This document shows, in pieces, positions 35,340-43,921 of a DNA stretch of 64,000 bases (positions are counted from its first letter, which is position 1; each line of letters opens with the position of its first letter). Both the position numbers and the translations under genes were made by a program. The notes below the pieces were generated by a model that was not told the DNA's origin, ran no database searches, and saw nothing but the letters and a program-made list of their open reading frames with translations. Origin of the DNA: Alphaproteobacteria bacterium. Lineage in GTDB: Bacteria; Pseudomonadota; Alphaproteobacteria; UBA8366. The stretch covers positions 59,375-123,374 of the forward strand of contig JANQKC010000004.1 in NCBI GenBank assembly GCA_028281325.1. Reading direction: 5' to 3'.

Positions 35340-36442
35340 TCGTCGTCGGCGGCGGCATTTTCGGCTCCGCGGTCGGCTATGGCCTGCGTCGTGAAGGGCT
35401 CAACGTCGTTATCCTGGACGAGGGCGACAATGTGTTGCGCGCCTCGCGGGGCAATTTCGGGCTGGTGTGGACCCAATCCAAGGGCGTGGGCGTCCATCGG
35501 TATCACGAGTGGAGTTGCGAGTCGGCGGCGTTGTACCCTGATTTCGCTGCCGAGTTGTTGGAATACAGCGACATCGACGTCGCCTATCGCGGCGGTGGTG
35601 GGGTCGAGCTGTTGCTGGGCGACGATGAATTGGAAGCCCGGAAGCAGTTCATCTCCAACATGCAGAAGCAGGCGGCTGGCTCGATCTTCGACTGTGAGAT
35701 CATCGACCGCCAGGAACTGCAGAAATTCGCTCCGGACCTGACCCTCGGCGAGGAGTTGGTCGGCGCATCCTTTTCGCCGCATGATGGCGACGTGAACCCG
35801 TTGCTCCTGCTGCGCGCGTTGCACACGGCATTCGACCGCCGCGGCGGCCGGTATCTCACCAACCGCCGCGTCGACTCGATCGACCACCGAGGGTCGGATT
35901 TCACCGTCCACACGGCGCAAGGCGACTTTACCGCGGCGAAAGTCGTCCTGGCGGCGGGTCATGGCGCGCCGCGGCTCGGCCCGATGGTCGGGCTCAATGT
36001 GCCGATCCGGCCGCAGCGCGGTCAGGTGTTGATCACCGAACGGGCCCGGCCGCTGTTCCCCTTTGCCATGGGATCGATCCGGCAGACCAACGAAGGCACG
36101 GTTCAATTGGGCAACTCCAAGGAAGAAGTCGGTTACGACGACGGCACATCGCTGGACGTGACCCGCAAGATCGCGACGCGCGCCGTCCGGTGTTTCCCGC
36201 AGCTCGCGGGCGTGCGTCTGGTTCGCACGTGGGGCTGCATTCGGATACTGACGCCGGACATGGCGGCGATCTACGACGAATCGGCGACATGTCCGGGCGC
36301 CTACGTCGTCACGTCGCATAGCGGCGTCACCCTGGCGGCGATCAATGCGGCGCATGTGGCGCGATGGATCGCCCATGGCGAGATGCAGCCCGGTTTCGAG
36401 CAATTCAGCGCACAGAGGTTCGATGTACAAGCGGCTGCCTGA
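35321..36442 (+). CDS. FAD-dependent oxidoreductase, HcnC/opine-oxidase beta-like subunit (DAO family)
   Basis: The 373-residue flavoprotein has the Rossmann loop VVGGGIFGSAVGYGL at about 7-20 and the DAO fold (RGNFGLVWTQSKG, GHGAPRLGPMVG, TWGCIRILTPDMAAIYDE, TSHSGVTLAAINA). DAO-type subunits of HcnABC, opine oxidases and related heteromeric amine dehydrogenases oxidise the substrate C-N bond. GTG 35321 with GGAGTGAAC upstream overlaps the preceding OGT gene. The [2Fe-2S] subunit overlaps its 3' end by 20 bp, so the subunits are translationally coupled. The substrate may be an opine, D-amino acid, proline or glycine. Confidence 0.9.
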   Translation: MQSADVIVVGGGIFGSAVGYGLRREGLNVVILDEGDNVLRASRGNFGLVWTQSKGVGVHRYHEWSCESAALYPDFAAELLEYSDIDVAYRGGGGVELLLGDDELEARKQFISNMQKQAAGSIFDCEIIDRQELQKFAPDLTLGEELVGASFSPHDGDVNPLLLLRALHTAFDRRGGRYLTNRRVDSIDHRGSDFTVHTAQGDFTAAKVVLAAGHGAPRLGPMVGLNVPIRPQRGQVLITERARPLFPFAMGSIRQTNEGTVQLGNSKEEVGYDDGTSLDVTRKIATRAVRCFPQLAGVRLVRTWGCIRILTPDMAAIYDESATCPGAYVVTSHSGVTLAAINAAHVARWIAHGEMQPGFEQFSAQRFDVQAAA

Positions 36443-36719
36443 GGGCGACGACCTTTCCGTCACATTCGATTTCGAAGGGGAAAGCGTTTCGGCGCGTCCG
36501 GGCGACACCGTCGCGGCGGCGATCCTGGTGTCGGACGCCGGGCACACGCGGACGACGCCGGTGACCGGCGCGCCGCGCTTGCCCTATTGCATGATGGGCG
36601 TCTGTTTCGATTGCCTGATGGAAATCGATGGCGTGCCGAACCAGCAGGCGTGTTTGGTGGAAGTACGCGACGGCATGCGAGTGAAGCGTCAGGTTGGCGC
36701 GCGTGGGGTGGATGAATGA
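36423..36719 (+). CDS. [2Fe-2S] ferredoxin-like subunit, HcnA/opine-oxidase-like
   Basis: The 98-residue protein carries C56, C61, C64 and C77 in PYCMMGVCFDC...QQACL, the plant-type [2Fe-2S] spacing (C-x4-C-x2-C-x12-C). It corresponds to HcnA or the small subunit of opine/proline dehydrogenase complexes and would shuttle electrons between two flavin subunits. It overlaps the DAO-type gene by 20 bp and the next gene by 4 bp. Its length is typical of HcnA-like proteins (about 100). Confidence 0.9.
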   Translation: MYKRLPEGDDLSVTFDFEGESVSARPGDTVAAAILVSDAGHTRTTPVTGAPRLPYCMMGVCFDCLMEIDGVPNQQACLVEVRDGMRVKRQVGARGVDE

Positions 36720-38107
36720 GCACCGAACCCGATCTAATCATCATCGGCGCGGGCCCCGCGGGCCAGGCCGCCGCCGTAGAAGCGGCGTCACATGGCCTCT
36801 CGGTGCTGGTTCTCGACGAACAGTCCCAGCCCGGTGGCCAGATCTACCGCAACATCGCAAGAAACGCCGCCAACGAGTCGAAACTGCGGGATATTCTCGG
36901 CCGCGACTATATGCGCGGTGCTGCGCTGGCGCGGGAGTTTGAAAAGGCCGACATCGACTATCGCGCGGGTGCATCCGTGTGGCAGGTCGATCCGAACTGT
37001 GCGGTGTCCTTTACGCATAACGGTACTGCGTCGCAGGTCACCGGGCGGCGTCTCTTGATCGCCACCGGGGCGCAGGAGCGGCCGGTCGCGATCCCTGGTT
37101 GGACTTTGCCGGGCGTGATGGGGGCCGGGGCGGCGCAAGTGCTGCTCAAATCGTCCGGCGTGGTGCCGATGGGCCGCATCGTCGTCGTGGGCAGTGGCCC
37201 GCTGCTGCTGCTGGTGACGCAGCAATTGGTCGACGCCGGCGCCGACGTTGTCGCGATGTTGGAGACGACGCGGACGGCCGATTATCTCGCGGCGGCGGGA
37301 ACCTTGCCAGGGGCGCTTCGGGCGCCGGAATATCTCCGCAAGGGCATGGCGATGCGCCGCCGTGTCAAGGCTGCCGGCGTTCCCATTCATTCCGGGGTTC
37401 GGGGATTGGCCGTGTTGGGGAGCGAAACGGCTAAGGGCGTCCGGTTTGGGCATGGTGGCGCGATGCAAGAAGTTGAAGCCGACACGGTGCTGCTGCACGA
37501 AGGCGTGGTGCCGAACGTCCAGATCACCCGCCAGCTTTGGTGCGATCATGAATGGGTCGAGCCGCAGCGGTACTGGCGGCCGGTTCTGGACGAGTACTAC
37601 AACACGTCGATTGCCGGGATCGCGGTGGCCGGCGATAGCGCCGGCATCTATGGTGCGGAATATGCCGCTGTGGCTGGCCGAATAGCGGCTCTCGACGCCG
37701 CGTGCAGCCTGCAGAAGATCAGCGCCGCTGACCGCGACCGGGAAGCCGCGCCTTTGTTGAAACAACGGGCCAAGTATCAGGCGATCCGGCCGTTGCTCGA
37801 CAGCCTGTTCCGGCCGAACCCCGAAATCCTGACGCCGGCGGATGACGACACGATCGTCTGCCGTTGCGAGGAAGTCAGTGCAGGCGCCATCCGCGAGGGG
37901 GTCCGGCTCGGGGCGACCGGTCCCAATCAGTTGAAATCCTACATGCGCTGCGGCATGGGGCCGTGTCAGGGCCGGTTCTGCGGCCTGACCGTGGCCGAGA
38001 TCATCGCCGCCGAGCGGGGCGAAAGCGTCCGCGATGTCGGGTATTACCGCATCCGTCCGCCGATCAAGCCGGTCACGTTGGGTGAACTGGCGGCGTTCGA
38101 CGACTAG
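36716..38107 (+). CDS. FAD/NAD(P)-binding oxidoreductase with BFD-like [2Fe-2S] domain, HcnB/opine-oxidase alpha-like subunit
   Basis: The 463-residue protein has IIGAGPAGQAAAVEAA near residue 8 and a second nucleotide loop, VVVGSGPLLLLVTQQL, near 160. Near 380 it carries a BFD-like cluster site (C-R-C in IVCRCEE, then MRCGMGPCQGRFCG). This is the layout of HcnB and opine oxidase alpha subunits. With the two preceding overlapping genes it should form a heterotrimeric, probably membrane-associated amine/imino acid dehydrogenase. Its TAG stop shares CTAG 38104-38107 with the convergent methyltransferase gene. Confidence 0.9.
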   Translation: MSTEPDLIIIGAGPAGQAAAVEAASHGLSVLVLDEQSQPGGQIYRNIARNAANESKLRDILGRDYMRGAALAREFEKADIDYRAGASVWQVDPNCAVSFTHNGTASQVTGRRLLIATGAQERPVAIPGWTLPGVMGAGAAQVLLKSSGVVPMGRIVVVGSGPLLLLVTQQLVDAGADVVAMLETTRTADYLAAAGTLPGALRAPEYLRKGMAMRRRVKAAGVPIHSGVRGLAVLGSETAKGVRFGHGGAMQEVEADTVLLHEGVVPNVQITRQLWCDHEWVEPQRYWRPVLDEYYNTSIAGIAVAGDSAGIYGAEYAAVAGRIAALDAACSLQKISAADRDREAAPLLKQRAKYQAIRPLLDSLFRPNPEILTPADDDTIVCRCEEVSAGAIREGVRLGATGPNQLKSYMRCGMGPCQGRFCGLTVAEIIAAERGESVRDVGYYRIRPPIKPVTLGELAAFDD

Positions 38108-39366
38108 CGCCGCAGCACCGCGACGGCTTCCAGATGCGATGACCAGGGAAACTGATCGATGGGCGTGACCCGCTCGATCCAGTATCCGCCGTCGATCAAC
38201 AAACGCAGGTCGCGGGCGAGCGTCGAGGGATTGCACGATACCGCAACCACCGTTGGGACGGTGCTGTGCGCCAGGGCTTCCGCGAGCGGCCGCGCCCCGG
38301 CGCGGGGCGGATCGAAAACGGCGGCATCGAAGGCGTTCAACTCCATCGTCGACAACGGTTGCCGCGCCAAGTCTCGGCGTTCCACGGTGACGGGGGCGTC
38401 TCCGGCGGCGCGCGACATCGCGTCGGCCATCTCGTCATTCCCTTCGAAGGCGGTGACACGGCCGAGCGTCGACAGCGGGAAGGCGAGGGCGCCGCATCCC
38501 GCATAGAAATCGGCGATATGCTTCGGTTTCGTCTCCGTCACGGCGTCGCAGACCAGGTCGACGATGGCGGCCTCGCCCTGGCGGCTCGGTTGGAGGAAGG
38601 CGTTGGGCGGCGGGGTGACGGTTGCCGGCCCGAAACGCACCCGTGCCGGGCGACGCTGGGCGATCGGCTCCCAATCGCGGCCGGCCTGCCAGGATATGCG
38701 GCATAGATCATGGTCTTCCGCGAAGGCGGCGAGCGTCTCGCGGGCGCGCAGATCGGGGTCCGCGTCGCGTTTCGGAATGATGAGCAGGTCGATCCCGTTG
38801 TCGGTTTCGGTCACCTGAATGTCCGCGCCTTTCCCGAGAACGCCGATGGTGGCGGCGATCCGTCGGATCGGCTCGATCAACGCGGCGATACGGTCGCGGA
38901 GCGCCGGGCATTCCTCCAAATTCTCGAGGTTCCGGCTGTTGCGCTGGTTGAATCCCAGGATCGCTCTCCGGCCGGACCGGTAACCTAGACGGGCGCGGCG
39001 GCGCTGGCCGGGCGGAATCGAGACCGTCGCGTCGATCGACGCATCGGTGACGCCGTGCCGTGCCAAGGCCTGGATGAGTAGGTCGCGTTTGATCTCGGCG
39101 GTCTTGGCTGGCTCGATATGCTGAGTGGCGCAGCCGCCGCAGGCGCCGAAATGACGGCAGATCGGGTCGGTCCGGGAGGGTCCCGGTTCGATCAAGGCCG
39201 CGATGTCCGCGGCGAATCCGTCCCCGCGTTTGCCGGTCCGCCGCGCCCAAACCCGGTCGCCCGGCGCGGCGAAGGCGACATACAGCCGGTCGCCGTGCGC
39301 GTGGGCGATTCCGTCGCCGCGCGCGCCGAGCGTTTCGATCGTGACGTCGTCGAGATCGTCTTTCAT
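38104..39366 (-). CDS. TRAM-domain class I SAM RNA (uracil-5-)-methyltransferase, RlmD/RumA-like
   Basis: The 420-residue protein starts with a TRAM-type beta-barrel (about 5-58). An Fe-S site C-x5-C-G-G-C in CRHFGACGGC (about 70-79) has a further Cys in LEECPAL. The methyltransferase domain has DFYAGCGALAFPLS, DPPRAG and the catalytic Cys block VVAVSCNPSTLARDL. It would methylate uracil C5 in 23S rRNA or tRNA. It acts in the cytoplasm. It lies 46 bp downstream of the photolyase gene on the same strand. RNA target is not determinable. Confidence 0.88.
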   Translation of the reverse strand: MKDDLDDVTIETLGARGDGIAHAHGDRLYVAFAAPGDRVWARRTGKRGDGFAADIAALIEPGPSRTDPICRHFGACGGCATQHIEPAKTAEIKRDLLIQALARHGVTDASIDATVSIPPGQRRRARLGYRSGRRAILGFNQRNSRNLENLEECPALRDRIAALIEPIRRIAATIGVLGKGADIQVTETDNGIDLLIIPKRDADPDLRARETLAAFAEDHDLCRISWQAGRDWEPIAQRRPARVRFGPATVTPPPNAFLQPSRQGEAAIVDLVCDAVTETKPKHIADFYAGCGALAFPLSTLGRVTAFEGNDEMADAMSRAAGDAPVTVERRDLARQPLSTMELNAFDAAVFDPPRAGARPLAEALAHSTVPTVVAVSCNPSTLARDLRLLIDGGYWIERVTPIDQFPWSSHLEAVAVLRR

Positions 39367-39412
39367 GGCACGCCTGATAGCATCTCCGGCGCGGAGAGTA
39401 ACGGACCTTGCG

Positions 39413-40867
39413 CTAGGACTCTGCTTTCTTCAATGCGCCATAGGCGTCGAGAGCGGCCTGTCGCGCCGCTTTATGGTCGACGATGGGGGTCGGATAGGTC
39501 TCGCCCAGCCGAAGTCCCGCATCCTGCAGAACTTTCGCCGGAGCCTCCCAGGGCTTGTGCAGAAATTTGTCGGGTAGCCCGGCGACCTCCGGCACCCACC
39601 GCCGTACGTAGCGGCCGTCCTCGTCGAACTTCTCGCCCTGGAGGATCGGGTTGAAGATACGGAAATAGGGGGCGGCGTCGAACCCGCATCCGGCGACCCA
39701 TTGCCAATTTCCCGCGTTGTTCGCCGGGTCGGCGTCGACCAAGGTGTCCCAGAACCACTCTTCGCCCTGCCGCCAATGAAGGCGTAGGTGCTTCACCAGA
39801 AAGGAGGCGACGACCATACGGACGCGATTGTGCATCCAGCCGGTCTGCCAAAGTTCGCGCATGCCTGCGTCCACGATGGGATAGCCGGTGAGCCCTCTTT
39901 GCCAGGCGCCAAGCGCTTTTGGATCGTCGGTCCAGGGAAAATCGTCGAAACGCCGGTTCACGTTGTCCGTGGGCAGCGTCGGGAAGTGGAACAGCAGGTG
40001 ATGATTGAACTCGCGCCAACCGATCTCGCGAAGATAGGACTGTGCCGCCTTGGATATCGTGTTCGATCCCTCGGCGTCGGCCCGGAACCGTGTCGCGTGC
40101 CAAACCTGTCGGGGGCTGATCTCGCCCAAATGCAGATGCGGGGACAGTCGCGATGTGCCCATGGTACCCGGAACGTCGCGCCCATTCGCATAGCCCGGCA
40201 ACGCCGTGCCGTGGAAGGCGCGGAGACGCTCTTGCGCGGCGTCCTCGCCGGGTTGCCATGTGTCGCGCAACCCGCTGGCCCAATCCGGACGGGTCGGCAG
40301 CAGATTCCAACTGTCGAGCGTGTCGCCCGCCACCGGCTCGTCAGGCGCGATGAGGCTATCGACGGGCGGTTCGAGGGAGCCGGGGTCGCCCAGGGCCAGG
40401 ATTGCCTTCCAGAAAGGCGTGAACACGCTGTAGGGCTTGCCGGTCTTGGTCTCGATCGTCCAAGGCTCGTGGAGAAGGGTGCCGTTGAAGCTCTCGGCGA
40501 TCAATTCACTATCCTGCAGCGCCTTCTTGACCTGCGTGTCGCGCCGGATCGACGCCGCGTCATAGAGCCGGTTCCAAAAAACACCTTTGGCGCCGGTTTC
40601 CGCGATCAGAGTGTGGAGCACCGCGTCGGCCGGGCCGCGCCGCAGGATCAGCGGTGTCCCGAGGTCCGCCAAGCCGCCTGCGAGCGATGCCAGCGAGTGG
40701 TGGAGCCACCAGCGGGACGCGCCGCCGAACGGCCGGATGCCGTCGCTTTCTTCGTCGAGGATGAAAAGGGGGATGACCGGGTCGCCCGTCGCGGCGGCCG
40801 CGGAAAGCGCAGGATTGTCGGAAAGGCGCAGGTCGCGCCGAAACCATAGGATGACCGGTGCTGGCAT
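39413..40867 (-). CDS. phrB: Deoxyribodipyrimidine photolyase (class I CPD photolyase)
   Basis: The 484-residue flavoprotein splits UV-induced cyclobutane pyrimidine dimers with blue light. The antenna domain starts WFRRDLRLSDNPAL. The FAD domain has TSRLSPHLHLGEISPRQVW, EIGWREFNHHLLFHFP, the signature TGYPIVDAGMRELWQTGWMHNRVRM, and DADPANNAGNWQWVAGCG. The Trp electron-transfer residues of the family lie in these blocks. Length is normal. It is probably co-transcribed with the RNA methyltransferase gene that follows. Confidence 0.95.
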   Translation of the reverse strand: MPAPVILWFRRDLRLSDNPALSAAAATGDPVIPLFILDEESDGIRPFGGASRWWLHHSLASLAGGLADLGTPLILRRGPADAVLHTLIAETGAKGVFWNRLYDAASIRRDTQVKKALQDSELIAESFNGTLLHEPWTIETKTGKPYSVFTPFWKAILALGDPGSLEPPVDSLIAPDEPVAGDTLDSWNLLPTRPDWASGLRDTWQPGEDAAQERLRAFHGTALPGYANGRDVPGTMGTSRLSPHLHLGEISPRQVWHATRFRADAEGSNTISKAAQSYLREIGWREFNHHLLFHFPTLPTDNVNRRFDDFPWTDDPKALGAWQRGLTGYPIVDAGMRELWQTGWMHNRVRMVVASFLVKHLRLHWRQGEEWFWDTLVDADPANNAGNWQWVAGCGFDAAPYFRIFNPILQGEKFDEDGRYVRRWVPEVAGLPDKFLHKPWEAPAKVLQDAGLRLGETYPTPIVDHKAARQAALDAYGALKKAES

Positions 40868-41141
40868 GGATCGTACAGGGCCCTAAACGCTGAATAGGCA
40901 GCCGTCGCGCCGCAATGCGGTCTTGCGCCGGTACAAAGAAACATACGCACAACGAACCTTCGCAGATCAATCATTATTCGGATCGCTCGTGGGCCGCCTC
41001 TGACGGAGTGCGCCGTCGGTTGCGCTGGTTCGCGCCGCCGAATAGGGTAGCGCAGACCGTGTTTCCGGGCCGTACGGCCCCTTTCCCGAGCATTGGTAAT
41101 AGCAGGTCGTCGCAGAAACGGCCGACAACGTGGAGCGCCGA

Positions 41142-42593
41142 ATGAAACCGAAGAACATGCTCGTTCTGATGTCGGACGAGCACAATCCGAAAACCCTCGG
41201 CTGCTACGGTCATCCGATGGTGCAGACGCCGAACCTGGATGCGCTGGCGGCGAAGGGCGTCCGCTTCACCGATGCGTATTGCAATTCGCCGATCTGCATT
41301 CCCGCGCGGGCTACCTTCGCGACCGGGCAATACATCAACCGGATCGGCTTCTGGGACAACGGCGATCCCTATGAAGGATCGGTGCCGAGCTGGCATCACC
41401 GGCTGCGTGGCTCGGGGCATCGGGTGAACTCGATCGGCAAACTGCACTTCCGCAGCACCGATGACGACAATGGCTTCGTCGAAGAACGCATTCCCTTGCA
41501 TGTGGTCGAAGGGCTCGGCGACTTGATGGGACTGGTGCGCGACGATCTGCCGGTGCGAGGCGGCTCCTACAAGATCGCTCGGTCGGCCAAGATGGGCGAA
41601 AGCGAATACACCGACTACGACCGGAACATCACCGATTTGGCCGTTCGATGGTTGCAGAACGAGGCGTCGAAGAGCGGCGACAAACCGTGGACGCTGTTCG
41701 TTTCTTGGGTTTGCCCACATTTTCCGCTGACCGCGCCGGAAGAGTTCTTCAAGCTCTACCCGCTCGATCAGGTTCCTTGGCCGAAACAGCACGACAAGGC
41801 CGAGCGGCCCCAGCATCCCTATTTGTTGGATTACGCCGGCAGCCTGAACTATGACGATTATTTCGACGAGGAGACGGTTCGTGTTGCCGTGGCCGCGTAT
41901 TTCGGGCTTTGCAGTTTCCTCGACGACAATATCGGCAAGGTGCTGCGCGCGCTCGAAGCGGCCGGGCTGTCGGACGATACGCATGTCCTCTACACTAGCG
42001 ACCATGGCGACAATCTCGGCAGCCGCGGCCTCTGGGGCAAGTCGACGATGTTCGAAGAGGCGGCGGCGGTGCCGATGATCATGGCCGGGCCGGGACTCCC
42101 CGAAGGCGCGACCTGCGAGACGCATGTCAGTCATGTCGATTGCTACCCGACCTTCCTCGAAGCGAACGGCGTGCCGTTGACCGAGCAGGAGCGGGCCTAT
42201 CCGGGCGTGTCCCTGTTCGACATCATCGACGGGGCGACGCCGCGCCGGAATGTGTTCTCCGAATACCACGCGATGGGATCGACGACCGGCGCGTTCATGA
42301 TCCGGCACGGCAGATACAAGTTCGTGTATTATCCGAAATATACGCCGCAACTCTTTGATCTTGAATCGGATCCGGAGGAGGTGAACGATCTCGGCGCCGA
42401 TCCCGCGTTCGCATCGGTGCGGGCGGACTGCGAACAACTCCTGCGCCGCATTTGCGACCCGGAAGAGGTCGATGCGCGGGCCAAGCGGCGACAGGCCGAA
42501 CAGGTGGAAATGCATGGCGGGCGGGAGGCGGTGATCGCGCGCGGCGATCTGGGGTATTCGCCGCCGCCGGGATGCGAGCCGGATTTCAAGTAG
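41142..42593 (+). CDS. Sulfatase (FGly-type, CxPAR variant)
   Basis: The 483-residue cytoplasmic-type sulfatase has the maturation motif C52-I-P-A-R56 in SPICIPARATFATGQY, metal-binding SDEH near 11-14, and TSDHGDNLG with GKSTMFEEAAAVPMIMAGPG. The CxPAR form is accepted by formylglycine-generating enzyme in known families, but no maturase gene lies in this window. ATG 41142 has GGAG 6 bases upstream. It is a paralogue of the sulfatase at 1533. It leads a run with glycerate 2-kinase and persulfide dioxygenase genes. No signal peptide is seen; the substrate is unknown. Confidence 0.9.
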   Translation: MKPKNMLVLMSDEHNPKTLGCYGHPMVQTPNLDALAAKGVRFTDAYCNSPICIPARATFATGQYINRIGFWDNGDPYEGSVPSWHHRLRGSGHRVNSIGKLHFRSTDDDNGFVEERIPLHVVEGLGDLMGLVRDDLPVRGGSYKIARSAKMGESEYTDYDRNITDLAVRWLQNEASKSGDKPWTLFVSWVCPHFPLTAPEEFFKLYPLDQVPWPKQHDKAERPQHPYLLDYAGSLNYDDYFDEETVRVAVAAYFGLCSFLDDNIGKVLRALEAAGLSDDTHVLYTSDHGDNLGSRGLWGKSTMFEEAAAVPMIMAGPGLPEGATCETHVSHVDCYPTFLEANGVPLTEQERAYPGVSLFDIIDGATPRRNVFSEYHAMGSTTGAFMIRHGRYKFVYYPKYTPQLFDLESDPEEVNDLGADPAFASVRADCEQLLRRICDPEEVDARAKRRQAEQVEMHGGREAVIARGDLGYSPPPGCEPDFK

Positions 42594-42622
42594 GCGCGCC
42601 GTATGTTGGACGGAGGCAGGCC

Positions 42623-43885
42623 GTGATCGATCCTCAGACATTCTTGCGCGATATGTTCGATGCGGCGGTCGCGTCGGCGCAGCCGGATATCTGCGTGCCG
42701 CCCCATCTGCCGGAGCCGCCGGTCGGCAAGACCATCGTTATCGGGGCTGGGAAGGCGTCGGCGGCGATGGCGCGAACCGTGGAGCGGCGCTGGCCCGGTG
42801 AGGTGAGCGGTTTGGTCGTGACGCAACATGGTTACGGCGTCGATTGCGATGCCATCGAGATCGTCGAGGCGAGCCATCCCGTGCCGGACGCGTCGGGACA
42901 GGACGCGGCCAAACGCATTCTAACCTTGGCGCGTGAAGCAGGGCCGGACGATCTGGTTTTGTGCCTTATCTCCGGCGGCGGCTCGGCCTTGATGCCGTTG
43001 CCGGCGGACGGTCTGTCGCTGGCCGACAAGCAGGCGGTGAACACCGCCTTGTTGCGGTCGGGCGCCAGCATCGTCGAAATGAACTGCGTGCGGAAACACT
43101 TGTCGGCGATCAAGGGCGGCCGCCTGGCCGCTGCGGCGTCGCCGGCCCGTGTCCTGACCCTGATGATTTCGGACGTACCGGGCGACGATCCCTCGACCAT
43201 TGCGTCCGGTCCCACCGTCGCCGACCCGACGAGTTTCGCGGATGCGCGGGCGATCATGGCGAAATACGGCATCGTCGAGCCGTTGGCCGTGCTGGACCAT
43301 CTCAAGGCGGCGGCGGCCGAGACGCCCAAGCCCGGCGATGCGCGGTTCGCGAAGGCGGAAACGCGGATGATCGCCGCGCCGCAGATGGCGCTGCAGGCCT
43401 CTGCGACGGTCGCCGAGGCGGCGGGCGTGACCCCGGTTGTCCTGGGCGACGCGATTGAAGGCGAGGCGCGGGAGGTGGCGAAGGTCTTTGCCGGGATCGC
43501 CAAGCAGGTCGCGCGGCATGGACATCCCGCCGCGGCGCCCGCGGTCCTGTTGTCGGGCGGGGAAACGACCGTGACCGTGCGGGGGAAGGGTCGCGGCGGC
43601 CGCAATGCGGAGTTCCTGTTGGCCTTGGCGGTCGCCTTGGACGGGCATCCGGACATTTATGCGCTTGCCGCCGACACCGACGGGATCGACGGGTCGGAGG
43701 ACAACGCGGGCGCGCTGCTCGCGCCGGAGACGCTGTCCCGCGCGGAAGCTGCTGGCGTCGACGCCAAGGCGCGGCTGGCGGACAATGACGGTTACGGTTT
43801 CTTCGACGCGGTGAACGGCCTGGTCAGAACCGGACCTACTCTCACGAATGTCAATGACTTCCGGGCCATTTTTGTTGCATCCTGA
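42623..43885 (+). CDS. Glycerate 2-kinase (GckA/TtuD, MOFRL family)
   Basis: The 420-residue protein phosphorylates D-glycerate to 2-phosphoglycerate. Older annotations call it hydroxypyruvate reductase (TtuD). Blocks are TIVIGAGKASAAMA, SHPVPDASGQDAA, CLISGGGSALMPLP, NCVRKHLSAIKGGRLA, SGPTVADPT and the MOFRL C-terminus LSGGETTVTV...GRNAEFLLALA with AADTDGIDG. GTG 42623 has GGAGG 6 bases upstream; a longer frame into the sulfatase gene is rejected. The sulfatase-glycerate kinase neighbourhood suggests that desulfation may yield a glycerate-type carbon unit, but this is inference. Confidence 0.9.
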   Translation: MIDPQTFLRDMFDAAVASAQPDICVPPHLPEPPVGKTIVIGAGKASAAMARTVERRWPGEVSGLVVTQHGYGVDCDAIEIVEASHPVPDASGQDAAKRILTLAREAGPDDLVLCLISGGGSALMPLPADGLSLADKQAVNTALLRSGASIVEMNCVRKHLSAIKGGRLAAAASPARVLTLMISDVPGDDPSTIASGPTVADPTSFADARAIMAKYGIVEPLAVLDHLKAAAAETPKPGDARFAKAETRMIAAPQMALQASATVAEAAGVTPVVLGDAIEGEAREVAKVFAGIAKQVARHGHPAAAPAVLLSGGETTVTVRGKGRGGRNAEFLLALAVALDGHPDIYALAADTDGIDGSEDNAGALLAPETLSRAEAAGVDAKARLADNDGYGFFDAVNGLVRTGPTLTNVNDFRAIFVAS

Positions 43886-43921
43886 TCGCGCGGAAGGGCC
43901 ATTGAGACGGGAGTGGAAACC

